Origin: Oscheius tipulae
Taxonomy: Eukaryota; Nematoda; Chromadorea; Rhabditida; Rhabditidae
Direction of reading: 5' to 3'
NCBI GenBank assembly: GCA_037178975.1
Contig: JASJZH010000005.1
Location: forward strand, 8,518,501-8,582,500
DNA length: 64,000 nucleotides
A program made the position numbers and the translations under genes. Of this stretch, positions 1-11,818 are shown piece by piece. The first letter of the stretch is position 1. Every line of letters begins with the position of its first letter. The notes under the pieces are model-generated. The model made no database searches, was not told the origin of the DNA, and saw only the letters and a list, made by a program, of their open reading frames with translations.

Positions 1-3000
1 CGACAGGGAGCAATTGAGGCTCTTTTCTGTCCAAACTGCAGTTTTGGGACGAGGTCACAGGGAACGAGGAGACGACCACTACATATTCCCGTATTCCCTT
101 TACAGGTCTGGGAATTACAGTACTGGGTCTGGAGGTTCTGACCACTGAAATGTTCAAATTCAAAGTCGAGAGGGCTTCGAACTCACTCGCACTTGTAGTT
201 TCCGCCATAACAGCCTCTGACTCTCGTTCGGGTACCACAGCCTCCGCAGGCGCGGGAACAAGCCGACCAGGCTCCCCATTGTCCCCAGGAGCCAGTGTTT
301 CCGACAGGGTAGGGGGTAGTTGGTCGTCTGGTAGTCGCGATTGTTGTGGTAGAAGTGGTGGTCGTGGCTGGCGGGGTTGGGTAGCCGTCTGGAAAAATAT
401 CTCTCACTCTCTGCATCTGCCCATGTCAGCCTTCCCGTCAAGTCTTTTGTCTCTCTGTCTTTTTATACTCATCACCACCCCGAGTAAGCGGCCCTAAAAC
501 GAACATATTCTGTAGCGAACGACAAATCCAAGATATCCAGTAGAGAGACTCGGTCCTCCCCTCATGATCATAACGATATCGTCTCCTTCGGAGATAATCG
601 AGCTGTTCAGGGCATTGCAGCAGAGGTGAGCACCTAAAAAAATCAACTATTGAAATATACGAGTTCCAAATACCTGTAGCAGTCTTGACTTTGTCGTACT
701 TGATCTCAACGTAGCTCGAACACGAGTCGGTGCATGGGAAGCTGATGTAGTCGACCTTCATTTCGATTCTTTCCCCATTCGGAGTCTTGATCCTCCAGGC
801 ACAGTTGTCATTGGCCATAACTGGCTTGGACTTGAGTGTCTGGAACTCGGTCGTGGCTACCAGCTCCTCTCCACAAGTAGAATCGGCCACTCGGTCACAC
901 AGCTGACCACCGAAACCCTTGGGACAGCGACATTGGTTGCAGTTATTCGGATCCGTGTAGCCATCATTCTGGCAGGATAGACGGCTTGAGCAGACCTCTG
1001 AACACGTTCGATAAAACAGATTAATACGGTACTGTCACTGTCGCTGTCACTTACTTGTGCAGTAGCGGAGATTGATCATCTTGGCGTCCTTGAAGGAGAT
1101 GCCCTCTCGCTGTCCGATAGTCTGCTGGAAGTTCTTGTCCTTGGTGACTATTGTATCACTAGGTCAGTTTTTTGGTTTATTTTAGGGACAACTCACTAGC
1201 TCCAATCCGTGGTGAAAGATTTCGGACCGTAGTGCATGACCGAGCCTGGAACAGGGAAGCTTAATCAAGCTAGTTTGAATTGGCGCGCAAAACTCTCGGT
1301 AAAGAGATTGGTTAAACTATAGAGCTAATAGCTCTCAAAAAACATTTCAGTTTTCTATGAACAAATAGTCTATTTCCAACGAAGAACGGCAGCCGGTCCC
1401 ATCACGAAAGCCCTGTGTTCCGTCACGAACTCCCCCAAAAACATACATTTCGCTATTCTAGCCATTTTTGAGGCGTTTTACCTAGTTTTGAGTTCGCCAT
1501 CAAGCTCAGCGTCCTTTAAAATCTACTTAACAACAAAATCGAGAAAAAAAACTGGAAGAAATGGCTGATATTGGAAAAACAGGCTGACTAACCTTCACTT
1601 TTCAAGTTTCGAACTTTTCAACATTTTATCCCAATTTTCTCCTCGAAGTTATTGGAAACTAGTTCTTTTCGGTAGTAGATATCGAAAATACAAGAAAAAA
1701 TCCCGGCAAACAGCCTAAAATTGTCAAAAAGGCAAAATATTTTTTGCATTTTCATTTGAATAAAATGGCGCAAAAGTAGTTAGTCCTTTAACATGCCGCT
1801 CTTCGTTGGAAATAGACTGTAAAACAGTTTTTGACATCCACGGTGATCGAACCCGCCTGTTTTGGATCTGTAGTCGAAGCTCTAACCGACAGCGCCCTGG
1901 GGCAAAAGCAACGTCCGAGCGTGGCTGGATGTGAGAAACTAACCACTTACCCATATCGTAAGGCTGCCCCATGTTGTCGCTGTTAGCTGTTGACCTCTTC
2001 TCAAAATTTCCTTCGGTTCCCTAGACATGTATTTCTTGCAGTTCAGTAGAGGACGTACCCTGATAATCCAGTTGAATGCCATCTTTACGTAGCCGTCTCG
2101 ATCTGTTCTTGACTGTTCTGTAAGTCGAGATTTTTTTTATCAATGCGAAAGACACCTACCATGCCAGAGACCCAAAGCGTGAAGGGTCTCGTGAGCGATG
2201 ATTCCAACGTTTTCGCATCCGTATCCAATAGAGACGAGTTGTCTACCACCCTGTCTTCCGACGTTGGACCAGCAGCCACTGCCTCGGAAAAACTTCAGAC
2301 CATCTTTTCCAGTGCCGTTTTCTTCGAATCGAAGACATGTCTGCGACTCCAGGTGACGAAGAGCTTGACGGATCAGGCCTTGCCAGGTAGCTGAACGATT
2401 GTTTAGGAGAAATTAACAGAGACAATGTCAGTGATAGTTACTCACAGTCATTAACAGCAAAGGTGTAAGGAATGGTGTACTCTTTCCAGAAGGACGAGGC
2501 TGTCGGCTGAGCCTGTCGTTTCCCACGACTAAAACTGCCTAAACATCGAACTGATCACAACATCAATGTACCACCCACTTTTTTCTCCTAAAAGAGCCTC
2601 AGCCTGTTGAACATTCAGAACAATATCATTTTCGAAGACCTCGTGCCAGATGTGTCTATTCGCTGTGGCCTCTGTCCCATCATCTGGGTTCTGGGATGCC
2701 GCCTTAGTCACTGCCGTCGGATCCTGAGACTTCTGGTACCTCCAATGCCTCTATTGACCTACATAGTCGTGTCCCATTCGTCGAGCCGAGCGTCGATAGA
2801 ACTCCCGGAGAAGTTCCTTGACGTGAGCGTAGTCTTCGACTACATCGTTGGCTATATACTGTAACTCTAGTTCGTTAATCTCCCACCGCTCTGTCTCTTC
2901 TTCTCTACCTCTCTGCCTCTCTGTTTTTCTGCCAAGGGTCCTGAGAGGAAAACTTACAGAATACTGGGCGAAAGCCAAACCCAGAAGGGCGGCAAGGGGG

Positions 3001-3014
3001 AGAAGATGGCGCAT
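1..3014 (-). CDS. Astacin metalloprotease with EGF, CUB and TSP1 modules (nematode NAS type), 3' end outside window
   Basis: Secreted zinc endopeptidase of the astacin family. The ATG at 3014 opens a signal peptide (MRHLLPLAALLGLAFA). A propeptide follows (exon around 2585-2690) and then a dibasic processing site, RGKRQ, near 2540. The zinc motif HETLHALGLWHE is split by an intron at about 2112-2159, and the Met-turn SVMHYGP is at about 1190-1247. Then come one EGF-like module (about 900-1000), a CUB domain (about 440-880), a Thr-rich linker and a TSP1 repeat (WGQWGAWSACSRACGGCGTR, about 190-290). The coding sequence continues past base 1, so the C-terminus is missing. Astacin-EGF-CUB-TSP1 order is typical of C. 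elegans NAS subgroup V (NAS-33 to NAS-38 class), which includes cuticle-moulting proteases. The Zn ligands and Met-turn are present, so it should be active. Its exact orthologue cannot be chosen by eye. Confidence 0.9.
1835..1905 (-). repeat. tRNA-derived SINE-like element in astacin intron
   Basis: Read on the minus strand, an A-box-like GGCGCTGTCGGTTAG is followed about 40 bases later by the B box GGGTTCGATCACC. The arms are too degenerate for a working tRNA. Confidence 0.55.
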
Positions 3015-3253
3015 TTGAGGAACCAAGAGATCCTAAGTTTGAGTTCTGGGCAGTCAAAAAAAGAGGAGACAAGAATATGACCAAAATTGGCAATGCTAAC
3101 ACCCGAAGGGGGAGGGACGCAAGGAAGTCGTCTCGGGGAGTATTGGGACTGGAAATTAGGAGAAAAAACTTGGGCAGCAAATCCCCCGGACCGGCGCAAG
3201 AGTCCAATCCGCTGTTGCGGATAACCTGACCCTCCTCTGTGTGTCCAAATCGC

Positions 3254-3926
3254 TTAAAGCGAGTGTCCGGACTTTTTTTTCGACTATGTGTTCTGATATG
3301 GGTCTTGTAGAGAAAAACGCGCTGATTACGGAGGTCTATCTCTTTTTTGTTTTATCATCGGTTATCACCGAAACATAAGTCCGCAAAGTTACTACTCCAG
3401 AACAAAAGTTACCATTTGCCGAGAAGCTTTCTCGGCAGTACTTGTCAGCCTTGTCTCGACAAGTCACGCGCTTTTTGGCAAGTCAAGGCTAGTTCCAGAA
3501 AAAAGAATAAACAGTCGAAATTGTTGCTTCTGGTAGCATGTTGCTCCTTTATTTCTAGACAACTACTCGGAATAGAAGTTGAATGCATCCCAATTGCTTC
3601 AGAAACGAATCTACCCTGGTTTAGGGCGTTCAGTAATCTCCCCCACAGTTTGCACTTCATAGACTAGAGTTTTGCACCCAAAATATTTTCTAAAGATACT
3701 CTTATGAAATGAGGTTGTCTCGTTTTTACCTGTGGAATAGCTTCACCTTAATATGATACTTCGAAACTAATGTTACGTCTCATTTCTGACTCAAAATGGC
3801 TCAACCTTGCAGCTCGAATAAGTTGCAGAAACTGAAAGCCAGTGCAATCTCGACTTGCTACGACTTGTCAAATTACCTGAACTTTAACTTTTGCGAACTA
3901 GAAAAGGGTCCGGACACTCGCTTTAA
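3254..3926. mobile_element. 673-bp MITE-like element with 15-bp TIRs and TTAA target duplication
   Basis: TTAA at 3254-3257 is followed by AGCGAGTGTCCGGAC (3258-3272). The perfect inverted copy GTCCGGACACTCGCT lies at 3908-3922, followed by TTAA at 3923-3926. TTAA duplication is the hallmark of piggyBac-like transposition. No transposase is encoded, so it would be non-autonomous. A one-mismatch copy of the right end sits at 34509-34527. Confidence 0.75.
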
Positions 3927-4236
3927 GTTGTCGCTACTGGGTGGCTGGGTCGAAAAAAAGAAATGAAGAAAAGGATTTTGGTGGAAATGGGGACTGGGAC
4001 CACAGCCCATTGGTCAGCCCGAATGATTTTTCGCGAGAGGCGTTGAACCCGAACGGTCAATCAGATTATGGTCACCTGGTTGAGAAAGAGTGCGAAACCG
4101 GGTCGCAACTCTCGAGATAACAGTTTTTTGCGACCTCCTTTTATCGTTTTGGCACTGTTTCAATAGACTCTTTGAATACTGTAGCACCTTTAATAAAAGC
4201 CCGCCAAAAATTTGTACTTCGGGGACAAGACAACAT

Positions 4237-4310
4237 TTTTGAGCTTTCGCAAAGTTATAGATCAAGGGCTAGCCCTTAATCTATAACTTTGCAGAGCATC
4301 GAAAAGCCAA
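4237..4310. repeat. Fold-back repeat, near-perfect palindrome
   Basis: CGCAAAGTTATAGATCAAGG at the left is mirrored by CTATAACTTTGCAGAGCATC at the right, around a short centre. This is the cleanest palindromic copy of a family found in introns across the window (see findings). Confidence 0.75.
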
Positions 4311-5027
4311 AAATCATCGTCTGAGCATGCAAAATGTCTCTGAACTGGAGGAGTTACCCCTCGTAGTACTTTGGCTCGCCCGTACCACTTCACCAAGCCG
4401 CCTTTGGGGTGGCGAGACAGTAAACATAGCTTTTTTCGGATTTCTGATGCTCCTCAAACTTGTAGCCTTCGATCCGTTCTATAACTTTGCAGAACATCGG
4501 AAAGTTTAAAAAATGCCGTCTTGAGCCCGAAAATATTTGAACAACTGGGTTTCTTTGACCAGAGGCGGAGTTTTAGTTGAACTTGTACGGTAAATCAGTC
4601 TATAATAAACCCGCTCCTTGCCAAAAAAAAACTCTCCCGATCAGTGGTCAGAATCTCTTTCTTGACACAGCAGGCACGTGGCGCCTGCCTGCTATAAAGT
4701 GCGAAACGGTTCACTTTTCGGTTTTTAGGGCCTCGATGAGATCTGACAAGAGTGTCCTTTCCCGGATCCCCCACCACTTGGGGACGTGGACGACCCCATT
4801 TTCACACCTGACATAATCTGATGCGTCCGTTTTTTCTCTTCAATTTCAGGTCGACTAATCGAATTAGCACTTGTCACACCACGTTCTATGCACTCCTGAT
4901 CTGACTTCCAGACTGTCTCTCTCTCTCTCTCTCTCTCTCTTTGAGAAGCTAATCGCCGAAAAATTATCATCGAACAAAGAAACGTCTGCCAAGAGAGGAG
5001 GAAATCACGCTGGGGGGCTTCTTTTTT

Positions 5028-8000
5028 CTAATCGTCGAAACCAGTGTCAGGGTCTTCGTCCGTGAGAAGCCAATGAGTGGATACGGCTCCTTTTCCCTGA
5101 AAATTAGCTCATGAGTCAGATTTCGAGGAGCTACGTACTTTGACTATGACTTCTCCTCGAGGAACAGTTCTGTAGCCGCCGATGACTTTGGTCAGGAAGT
5201 TCATCGTCTCGGTACTAATGTGGATGCGACCAGCTAAAAGATATGGTTTTGCCTCCTAAAAGAGAGCTAAAAGAAATGGTTCTGCTTTTTAAAAAAAAAA
5301 AGAAGAAATGGTCCATACACACTTAGCAAGGCTCAAATACATACACAGCCGAAATTCGGCGCCAAATTCAAAATCTTACGTTTTCCATTGGACTCCATCC
5401 GACTGGCCGTGTTCACACTGTCACCGAAGAGACAATATCGTGGCATGGTGATGCCCACAACTCCGGTAACTACCGGCCCGGTGTGCAACCCGACACGAAT
5501 GTTGATTCGTTCTTTTGGAAGATGTGGAATGCGGAACCCTTTGATGGCTCTGAGCAGACCCATAGACATCTCGGCTATCTCCTTCGCATGCTGATTGCCA
5601 TTTCTGTGTGGGAGACCCGAGACACAGAGGTAGCCGTCGCCGATTGTTTCGACCTAAACGAGTAACATTCTGTAACGGAATTCCGCCAAGTATAGTATAC
5701 TATTTTCGGTCTCAATACGACATTTTCCAGGTATTTGATATTCTGCAAAGTTGTAGAGCAGATCAAACGGTACAACTTTGTGGAACTGGAAATGCCTTTT
5801 AAGCCCCGAATAATCAGCTATTTGAACAATTTTGCTAAAGATTAGAAAGCTATAAAATGTCGTCTCAACTTCGAAAACTGCATGTGATTGCAAGGTGGCT
5901 TACCTACCTTATAAACGTCGTGATTGTCGATGATGGCATCAAAAGTCGTGTAGAGGTCGTTCAGTAGATTGACGACTTGGAGAGGAGTACATCGACTGGC
6001 CAGGGTGGTGAAGGAGACGACATCCGAGAAGAACAGTGTGCAACAGTCGAAAGTCTCCGGTTCTACTGGTTGACCCAGCTTCAATCTCTCCGCCACTTGT
6101 CTGAAGGGCATTTCTAGCAGAAAAGAACTACAAACTTGGGTAGCATCCGGTACAGCAGAATGTCCGATTTCTTCTTTTCTTCCGTCAATTCTTTCATGCG
6201 ACTCTCAACCTCGACTTCCAAGTTGGTGGCGTATTGTTCCAGAACCTTGAACACGTGGTCCATCAAATTTGAGGACTTGTTGTGATTCAGGCCACGGAGT
6301 AGACGACGGATCTGAATTTAGGGTGATTATCCAAGAGCCTCGTTGTTGTCCTCAAGCTGAAGCCTTGCCGTCATAGCGCAGTCGGTTAGCGCTCAGACTA
6401 CAAAACTGAACACGTCGGGTTCGACACCCACGGCAGATGTTTCGTACTTTCACAAATAACTTAAAATCCATTTTACAAGGTACATGTAAAACCATTAGAC
6501 CATCAAAACTAGCGGGTCAAATTCAACCAAACCTGCTCCAAATTCGGCCGATGCTCGGCTCTCTCATCCCAGCAATCTCTGACCAATAGACACAAGGACG
6601 TGTTCTGTTCCTCGTCCGAGTCCAAAAGGGGGCGAGGACAGTTATGCCCTCCTCTCTTCAGCTTATAAACTAGCTCTTCAATGTCGTAATCTTGATTCTC
6701 GAGATCCCAGGCCGACTTGCGCGTCAGAATCTCGGAGCAGACAATGGAAAAACTGAAACTTAAGCGATTTTTGTCTGTCCCACTTACCTATATACATCTC
6801 CTTCCTTAGTGGCAGGCATGGACGAATCTCTAATGTGTTCCGGGGCGACCCAAAGCATGTCCGTGAGCTCGAAAGTGTTGTGCTGCTTGACAAAGTCCAA
6901 GGCGTAGAACGTGATTTGGACCCTCCATCTCTCGTCGACCAGGCAGGTTCCGGAAGACAGCCATCCGTGTGGTCCGAACAGACTGTGCAGAAAGTGTAGG
7001 CCCTCGGTGATGTCTCTGATCAGGGAGAACTTGAAGAACCAATCCATTTGGATGGAACTCTTCGCGATGACATCTTTCAACGAGCCTCGAGCACAGAATC
7101 TCCAGATTGACATCAATTGGGGGCCGTCCAGGCAGAGTCCGACGAAGCGACAGAGATTATCGTGGTAGAGACTCTTCATCTGAACTCTCTCTGTCTCTGT
7201 TTCTCTGTCTCTCTCACTTTTCTTAGTTTAGCGCACTGATAACTTCCGAGATCCACACGTGCCGTGTGTTTCCTAGCCACAACAGACTCCTTATCCAGAA
7301 TGAAGAAAGCATGTCTCTCCGTCTCCTTCTTACTGTCAATCGTCATCTTCGTACTCGTGGTTACAGTACTCTGGAGAGAACGGTGAGACTGTCCCCTATT
7401 GAACTCTTGGGGTCTTTCAAGAGTCATCAAGGGAATCGTCCACTGCTGGTTCAGTCTCTCCTCTTCCAGTCGCTTTGTCCTGAGCTGTCTGTATCTTTAT
7501 GGCTTCTGGCCAAACCTAAAGACGAAGTAGATGGCCAGTATGATTAGGATTATGAGGAACACGATGGCTGCCGCTCCTCCAACAAAAGCTCCCAAGTACT
7601 GCTGGAATACGGGCGGCGGACATAGACTTCCGTCATATCCACAGGTCGGAAAGTTCAGTGGAACTATTCCTCCTCTGGTGGCAAAGATGACACTGTCTTG
7701 TTGAAGTACTTCTACCTGAAACCGATTCTTCTACTTCGGAGATAGAGAAAACTTTCTGTGTTTACTGTATAGTCAATAGTCAAGTCCTCGGTGATTCGGA
7801 GCATCGCGGACGCGGTGTCACTTTTGTCGAAGCCCCAGAACAGAAAGACAGGGTTTCGAGTGAGGTTCTTGTTGATTTTCACTGCTCCCGTAAAGCCTGA
7901 ACTTGTTATTGGATGCTCATTTATCGAGGTAGAAAGACTGCTTCCGCCTTCCTTTGATAGCGCAGTCGGTTAGTGCTCCGACTACAAAACCAAGGAACGC

Positions 8001-9854
8001 AGGTTCGATGCTTGCCGTTTGCCAAGGTTCTTGTCTTTTCGTGAAACTTAATTTTTTGCGTGATTCTTGTGTGGAAAGCAGCTGTTTTTTTCTACCCAGA
8101 TTTGCGAGCAGAATTCGAACTTACCTGAAAAGCTCATGCCGGCCGTGACAGCAGCGAGCTGTGTCGCCGTAGGCTCGGGATTTCCTTCCGCTATTGATAT
8201 GTTCAGTGCCTTCCCAAACAAGAGCATGGCATCACTCAGCTCTCCCAGCTGTGATGAAGTCTAAACTTATTGGCTAAGCCTCCTTTTCGGCTCCCTACCG
8301 GATCGATGTCAGTACAGTTGTCGCAGTAGAACGGCGGCTGTTTGAACTTTGCTATCGTGTCAGCCACGAACTGATCAGTCGAATTCAAGGGCTGCACATC
8401 TAGGATGAAGACTTTCTTAGCTGCTCGCAGAGCCAGAGCATCATTCCCGTCCGGCACTATGCTCGTATCCTTCCAGACATTTCGGTAGCCGGCTCGCCGA
8501 CTCTCGAACTGGAAAATGATTATAGGGTGACAGTATTCAGTCGTTTTCGGCTGAACCGAGATAGCAAACCATGTTTTGAAATTGTTGTTCTGGCAAAAAA
8601 GAAGCAAGTGTTTTAGGTCCCTCAGATTTTCGGCCACGCCTTGCATCAATGGCGCAATTAAGAATCGCAGGACCAGGGTTCGAACCATAGGCTTGCAACT
8701 TCTTTTTACTTTTTTCTGCAACTGCTGAAAACGACAATATTCAAACCTGTATCCAAACAAATTCGTCCGTATCCACATTCTCCTTAGCTATAGCCAGAAA
8801 CCAACTTCTACGAGCCCCATCCGACTCGAAGCAGCTTATGGTGACTGAAATTTTCTGTATCTCTCTGTCGCTCTGTCTTTCTGTATCTCTGTATCTCTGT
8901 CTCTCTATCTCTGTTTCTCTGCGTCAATGTCTCTCTATCCCTGTTCCCTCGCCCCAGAATCTTTTGCCCCATTTACCTCTCGAAACTTGAGCCAGCTCCT
9001 GGATGGACGTCCGCATGTCATCTATACTTTCACTCCGAAATCGTTTTCTGTACACGACGGAGATGTTCGAGTTCAGATCGGTTATCAGTTGCTATCAAGT
9101 TTTAGTTAGCTTCTTTCGATCTCATCCTTACATCCAATCCGTCAAGAACCATATTACACCTCGGAATCAGAGCACTCCTGGCAGTGTAGTAGACCACGGC
9201 CACCGTCGACCAATTATACCGGTCCAGTATTCTCATCAGGGTTCGAGCCTGACTAAAGTGTCTCTCTGTAAGCTATCTACCCCTGTTTTGGTACTTTATT
9301 GCAGCCGAGGATGTGGAGAACACGGTCGGGTAGGTCTCTTTGTTCAGCAGCAAGGGGCTGTATTGGGGTCCCCACATGATCAGAGGAACATTAAAGCTCT
9401 TCCCGACACTCCCAGCTGCGACAGCCGCTAAAACCTCGCCTTTTTTTGTGAAAAGAACAGGACCAACAGCCTGTACAGGGTGGTCCCAGAATTATGTCGA
9501 CGTTGCTGAGAGACATCTCAATGACTGATCCGACAGCCTTGGCTTCTATACAGTCACTGTAGAAGAAAGAGATGCTGGAAGTTGGGTGTGAGAACCAAAA
9601 CAGAAGTCTCTGTCTCACTTGACATCCATATTGGTCAGAATCCCTTCGCTGACAATTTTGTCCCAGGCCACGCCAACACCAGCAGCCACTCTTCGCCACC
9701 CGATCCAAGAAATGAGCTGGGGGTCATCTCTGGCACACATCAGTCCAACTTGTAGCACCTGGTACTTTTATCTGAACAGTAGATGAATGGGTACCTACCC
9801 TTCTATTTTGGGAATAGCATAGACCAAATAGCAGGAAGATGAAGAAGAGGCGCA
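5028..9854 (-). CDS. Receptor-type guanylyl cyclase
   Basis: Single-pass receptor making cGMP. The ATG at 9854 gives a signal peptide ([16 protein letters not shown]). The extracellular ligand-binding region occupies exons from about 9800 to 7630. A transmembrane segment ([20 protein letters not shown]) lies at about 7510-7590. The kinase-homology domain spans about 6540-7180; where an active kinase has HRD it reads [12 protein letters not shown], so it is a pseudokinase as in other receptor cyclases. A linker helix follows, then the cyclase domain (about 5100-6110). Metal-site segments FSDVVSFT and ETIGDGY are visible, and the guanine-selective Cys occurs in [12 protein letters not shown]. 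The protein ends [15 protein letters not shown]...FDD with the stop at 5028-5030. Nematodes carry many such gcy genes, often sensory. Several introns hold SINE-like, fold-back and AGAGACAG repeats. Membership of the family is secure; exact exon ends are approximate. Confidence 0.92.
5740..5800. repeat. Fold-back repeat copy in guanylyl cyclase intron
   Basis: ATTCTGCAAAGTTGTAGAGC is followed after about 12 bases by the mirrored ACAACTTTGTGGAAC, giving an imperfect hairpin. Confidence 0.65.
6366..6436 (+). repeat. tRNA-derived SINE-like element
   Basis: D-arm-like GCGCAGTCGGTTAGCGC, with a perfect GCGC/GCGC stem, precedes the T-arm-like TCGGGTTCGACACCCA. The anticodon arm does not pair. It lies in an intron of the cyclase gene on the opposite strand. 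Confidence 0.65.
7948..8020 (+). repeat. tRNA-derived SINE-like element
   Basis: TAGCGCAGTCGGTTAGTGCT followed by GCAGGTTCGATGCTTGC. It closely matches the copy at 6366 (same GACTACAAAAC middle), so the two belong to one subfamily. It lies in another intron of the same cyclase gene. Confidence 0.65.
8853..8943. repeat. Degenerate AGAGACAG tract (CTCTGTCT on plus strand)
   Basis: About 90 bases of imperfect CTCTGTMT octamers fill an intron of the receptor cyclase. This is one of the longest tracts of this family in the window. Confidence 0.7.
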
Positions 9855-9984
9855 TGATGAGACTGATTATTTACTTCGCGAAAGGAAGCCATTGAAGTTT
9901 AATTCGGATTCCGAGCGAAAAAGGATAAGCGACGATTAAAGTGTTCACGGGGGTGTTCGAGAAAAAACTTTATTAGACCAATTT

Positions 9985-11427
9985 TTACTTGGGCACTGCT
10001 CCGTAGACGTATTCTTCGAAGCCGTTCTCGTTGACTCCTCGAAGGATTCTGAAGAAGCCGGACTCTCCGAAGCTGGTTCCCCAGGAATTGGCGGCCAGCC
10101 TGAAAGAAAATACTTGAAAATCAAGCCGAAAGACCGTTTAGAGATTTCTCCTGAACTCGCTAAGGTTCGGATTTTTTAACTCGCTTCAGGAACAAAATGA
10201 TCTTACCAATAAGGCGTACCATTATCTGTCCCCCAGCCCATAATCTTGACACAATGGCCTCCGACGTAGTTGCCAGCGGTGTGCTGCAAAAAAATAAGTT
10301 GATCCAAGCGCTGATAACCGGGCACGTACCACATAGACTCCCGATTTGTAGTTGTAAAAGTCGGCATAGAGGTCGAAACAGTTCACTACAGGCCCGTTGG
10401 TCATGATTTCCTTCTGTATAGCAGGCACAGATTTGGCCGTGACTCTGTAAGCCTTTTCTCCTCCAATGTGCTTGTCATTCGAGTACGAAACTCCGTAGCC
10501 AGACCGGCAAGAGGCGGAACATGCCGGTGTAGGAATTTTCCCGTTGGTCATAGGGTTCACAGAGTACGGCTTGCAGCCGACCTAGAAGCTTTCGGTCAAT
10601 TGGGAGGCACATTCAAACTAACATTACTACCGTAGTCTCCTCCGGTAACAACACCCTTAGCTCCCCAGAAGTTCAGAGCAGTGAAGGGATATCCTCCTTC
10701 ACATGAGCCACAAGTCTTGTCGTAGGAGTTACAGCAGTCCAGAATATCTTGAAATTCATAAATCAGGGGGAAGCAGGTTGGCACCCTTTGCTTAATGGCG
10801 CAGTCGGTAAGAGGGCGGACTGCGGAGCAAAGGGCTCGAGTTCGATCCCCGCCAGTAATGATCTCTTGGCTTTAGTGCAAAACTATCAGATTTCCGTGGT
10901 TTTTGCGATTTATCAACTGGGTATAGAAGACATACCTTCAGAAGAGATGACTGGCTGCTGGGCAGCATTGGAATGGATACAGATTCTGTCGGTGATGACC
11001 GCGGAGGCTCCGAAAGCCCAGCAGGATCCACATTGGCCCTGGTTACGGATGTGTGAGATGGAGGAGCAACTTTTCCAGGCTGTTCGGGAGTCAAACCTAA
11101 CGTGGGTATAGTCATGGATTATTGTCTTACGTAGCAGGAATTGAGTCCTCATTGATGGTTGAGATCTCGGGAGCAAATGGCACATTGCCACCAGTCACAT
11201 ACTCCTTCCGCATGGCTCTGGCCTTCATGTCCGTCTCAGACAATCCATGTTCAATAGCTACGAAGCTCTTCTGGTGAGTGTTGAGGTAGTTGACAAAGTC
11301 TTTTCCGCTCAGAAGCTCTGTTCCTCTCGGAACTGAAGGTAACAGTGATTGTGACAATGAAAACTCTGTACTCACCCGCAACTGCAAGAGATCCAGCCAC
11401 TAGGAGTGCTAACAGAAGAAGCTTCAT
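9985..11427 (-). CDS. Cathepsin B-like cysteine protease A (shortened occluding loop)
   Basis: Papain-family (C1) protease, secreted or lysosomal. The ATG at 11427 opens a signal peptide (MKLLLLALLVAGSLAVAG). The propeptide runs to about 11130. The active-site Cys lies in NQGQCGSCWAFGAS (about 11000-11040), the catalytic His in GGHCVKIMGWG, and the Asn in ANSWGTSFGESG (about 10060-10100). The protein ends GFEEYVYGAVPK; AATAAA lies just after the stop. The occluding-loop region is short (CKPYSVNPMTNGKIPTPAC) and lacks the His-His pair that gives cathepsin B its dipeptidyl-carboxypeptidase activity. It may therefore act mainly as an endopeptidase. It is a tandem paralogue of the next gene. A SINE-like element sits in an intron near 10790. 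Gut digestion is the usual role of such expanded nematode families, which is inference here. Confidence 0.92.
10788..10857 (+). repeat. tRNA-derived SINE-like element in cathepsin B-A intron
   Basis: ATGGCGCAGTCGGTAAGAGG (A box) and GAGTTCGATCCCCGCC (B box). One of the better-preserved copies, antisense to the host gene. Confidence 0.65.
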
Positions 11428-11460
11428 TGTCTCAACTATCACGAAACTGCTATCAGTTGT

Positions 11461-11472
11461 CGGCTTATAAAC
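11461..11472 (-). promoter_or_regulatory. TATA box of cathepsin B-A
   Basis: Minus strand GTTTATAAGCCG lies about 38 bases upstream of the ATG. A GATA-type motif (CTGATAGC, plus 11448-11456) is between the two. Confidence 0.55.
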
Positions 11473-11818
11473 AATGGGCTATCACAGGGAGTTCTCGTGA
11501 TTCTTTCTATCGGCTTGCAGACAAGGAGAGATTAGCGTGCACAACTTCCGTCGTCTTAGGATTCGTGACTGTGCCCGCTTTCGATTAAATTCCATTGGTG
11601 CAACCATTTCATCTTTTTTTTTGTAAGGATCGCAGACATCTGGTTCTCTCTCGTATCTACCTTTAAAAACAATCGGATTATTTCGAGAAAACACGTAACA
11701 AACATCAGTGCGTATCAGTTGGGACAAAGATCTCACTGATTTGACCAGTTCAGCACAAAATGTTCTAAGATTTATATGCGAGTATTCACAGTATGTACAG
11801 GGCATGGATAGTTTTTTT

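Larger units (their letters stand above)
3015..5027. other. Intergenic region between astacin and guanylyl cyclase genes
   Basis: No convincing exon is seen. It holds a TTAA-flanked inverted-repeat element (3254-3926), two fold-back repeats (4237-4310 and about 4470-4507) and a pure CT tract at 4917-4941. The short open frames here are not supported by splice sites or recognisable domains. Confidence 0.6.

Noticed and set aside
4917-4941. Pure CT run as a promoter element
   Set aside because: A simple dinucleotide run of this length is common in animal DNA and it is not placed near a start codon.
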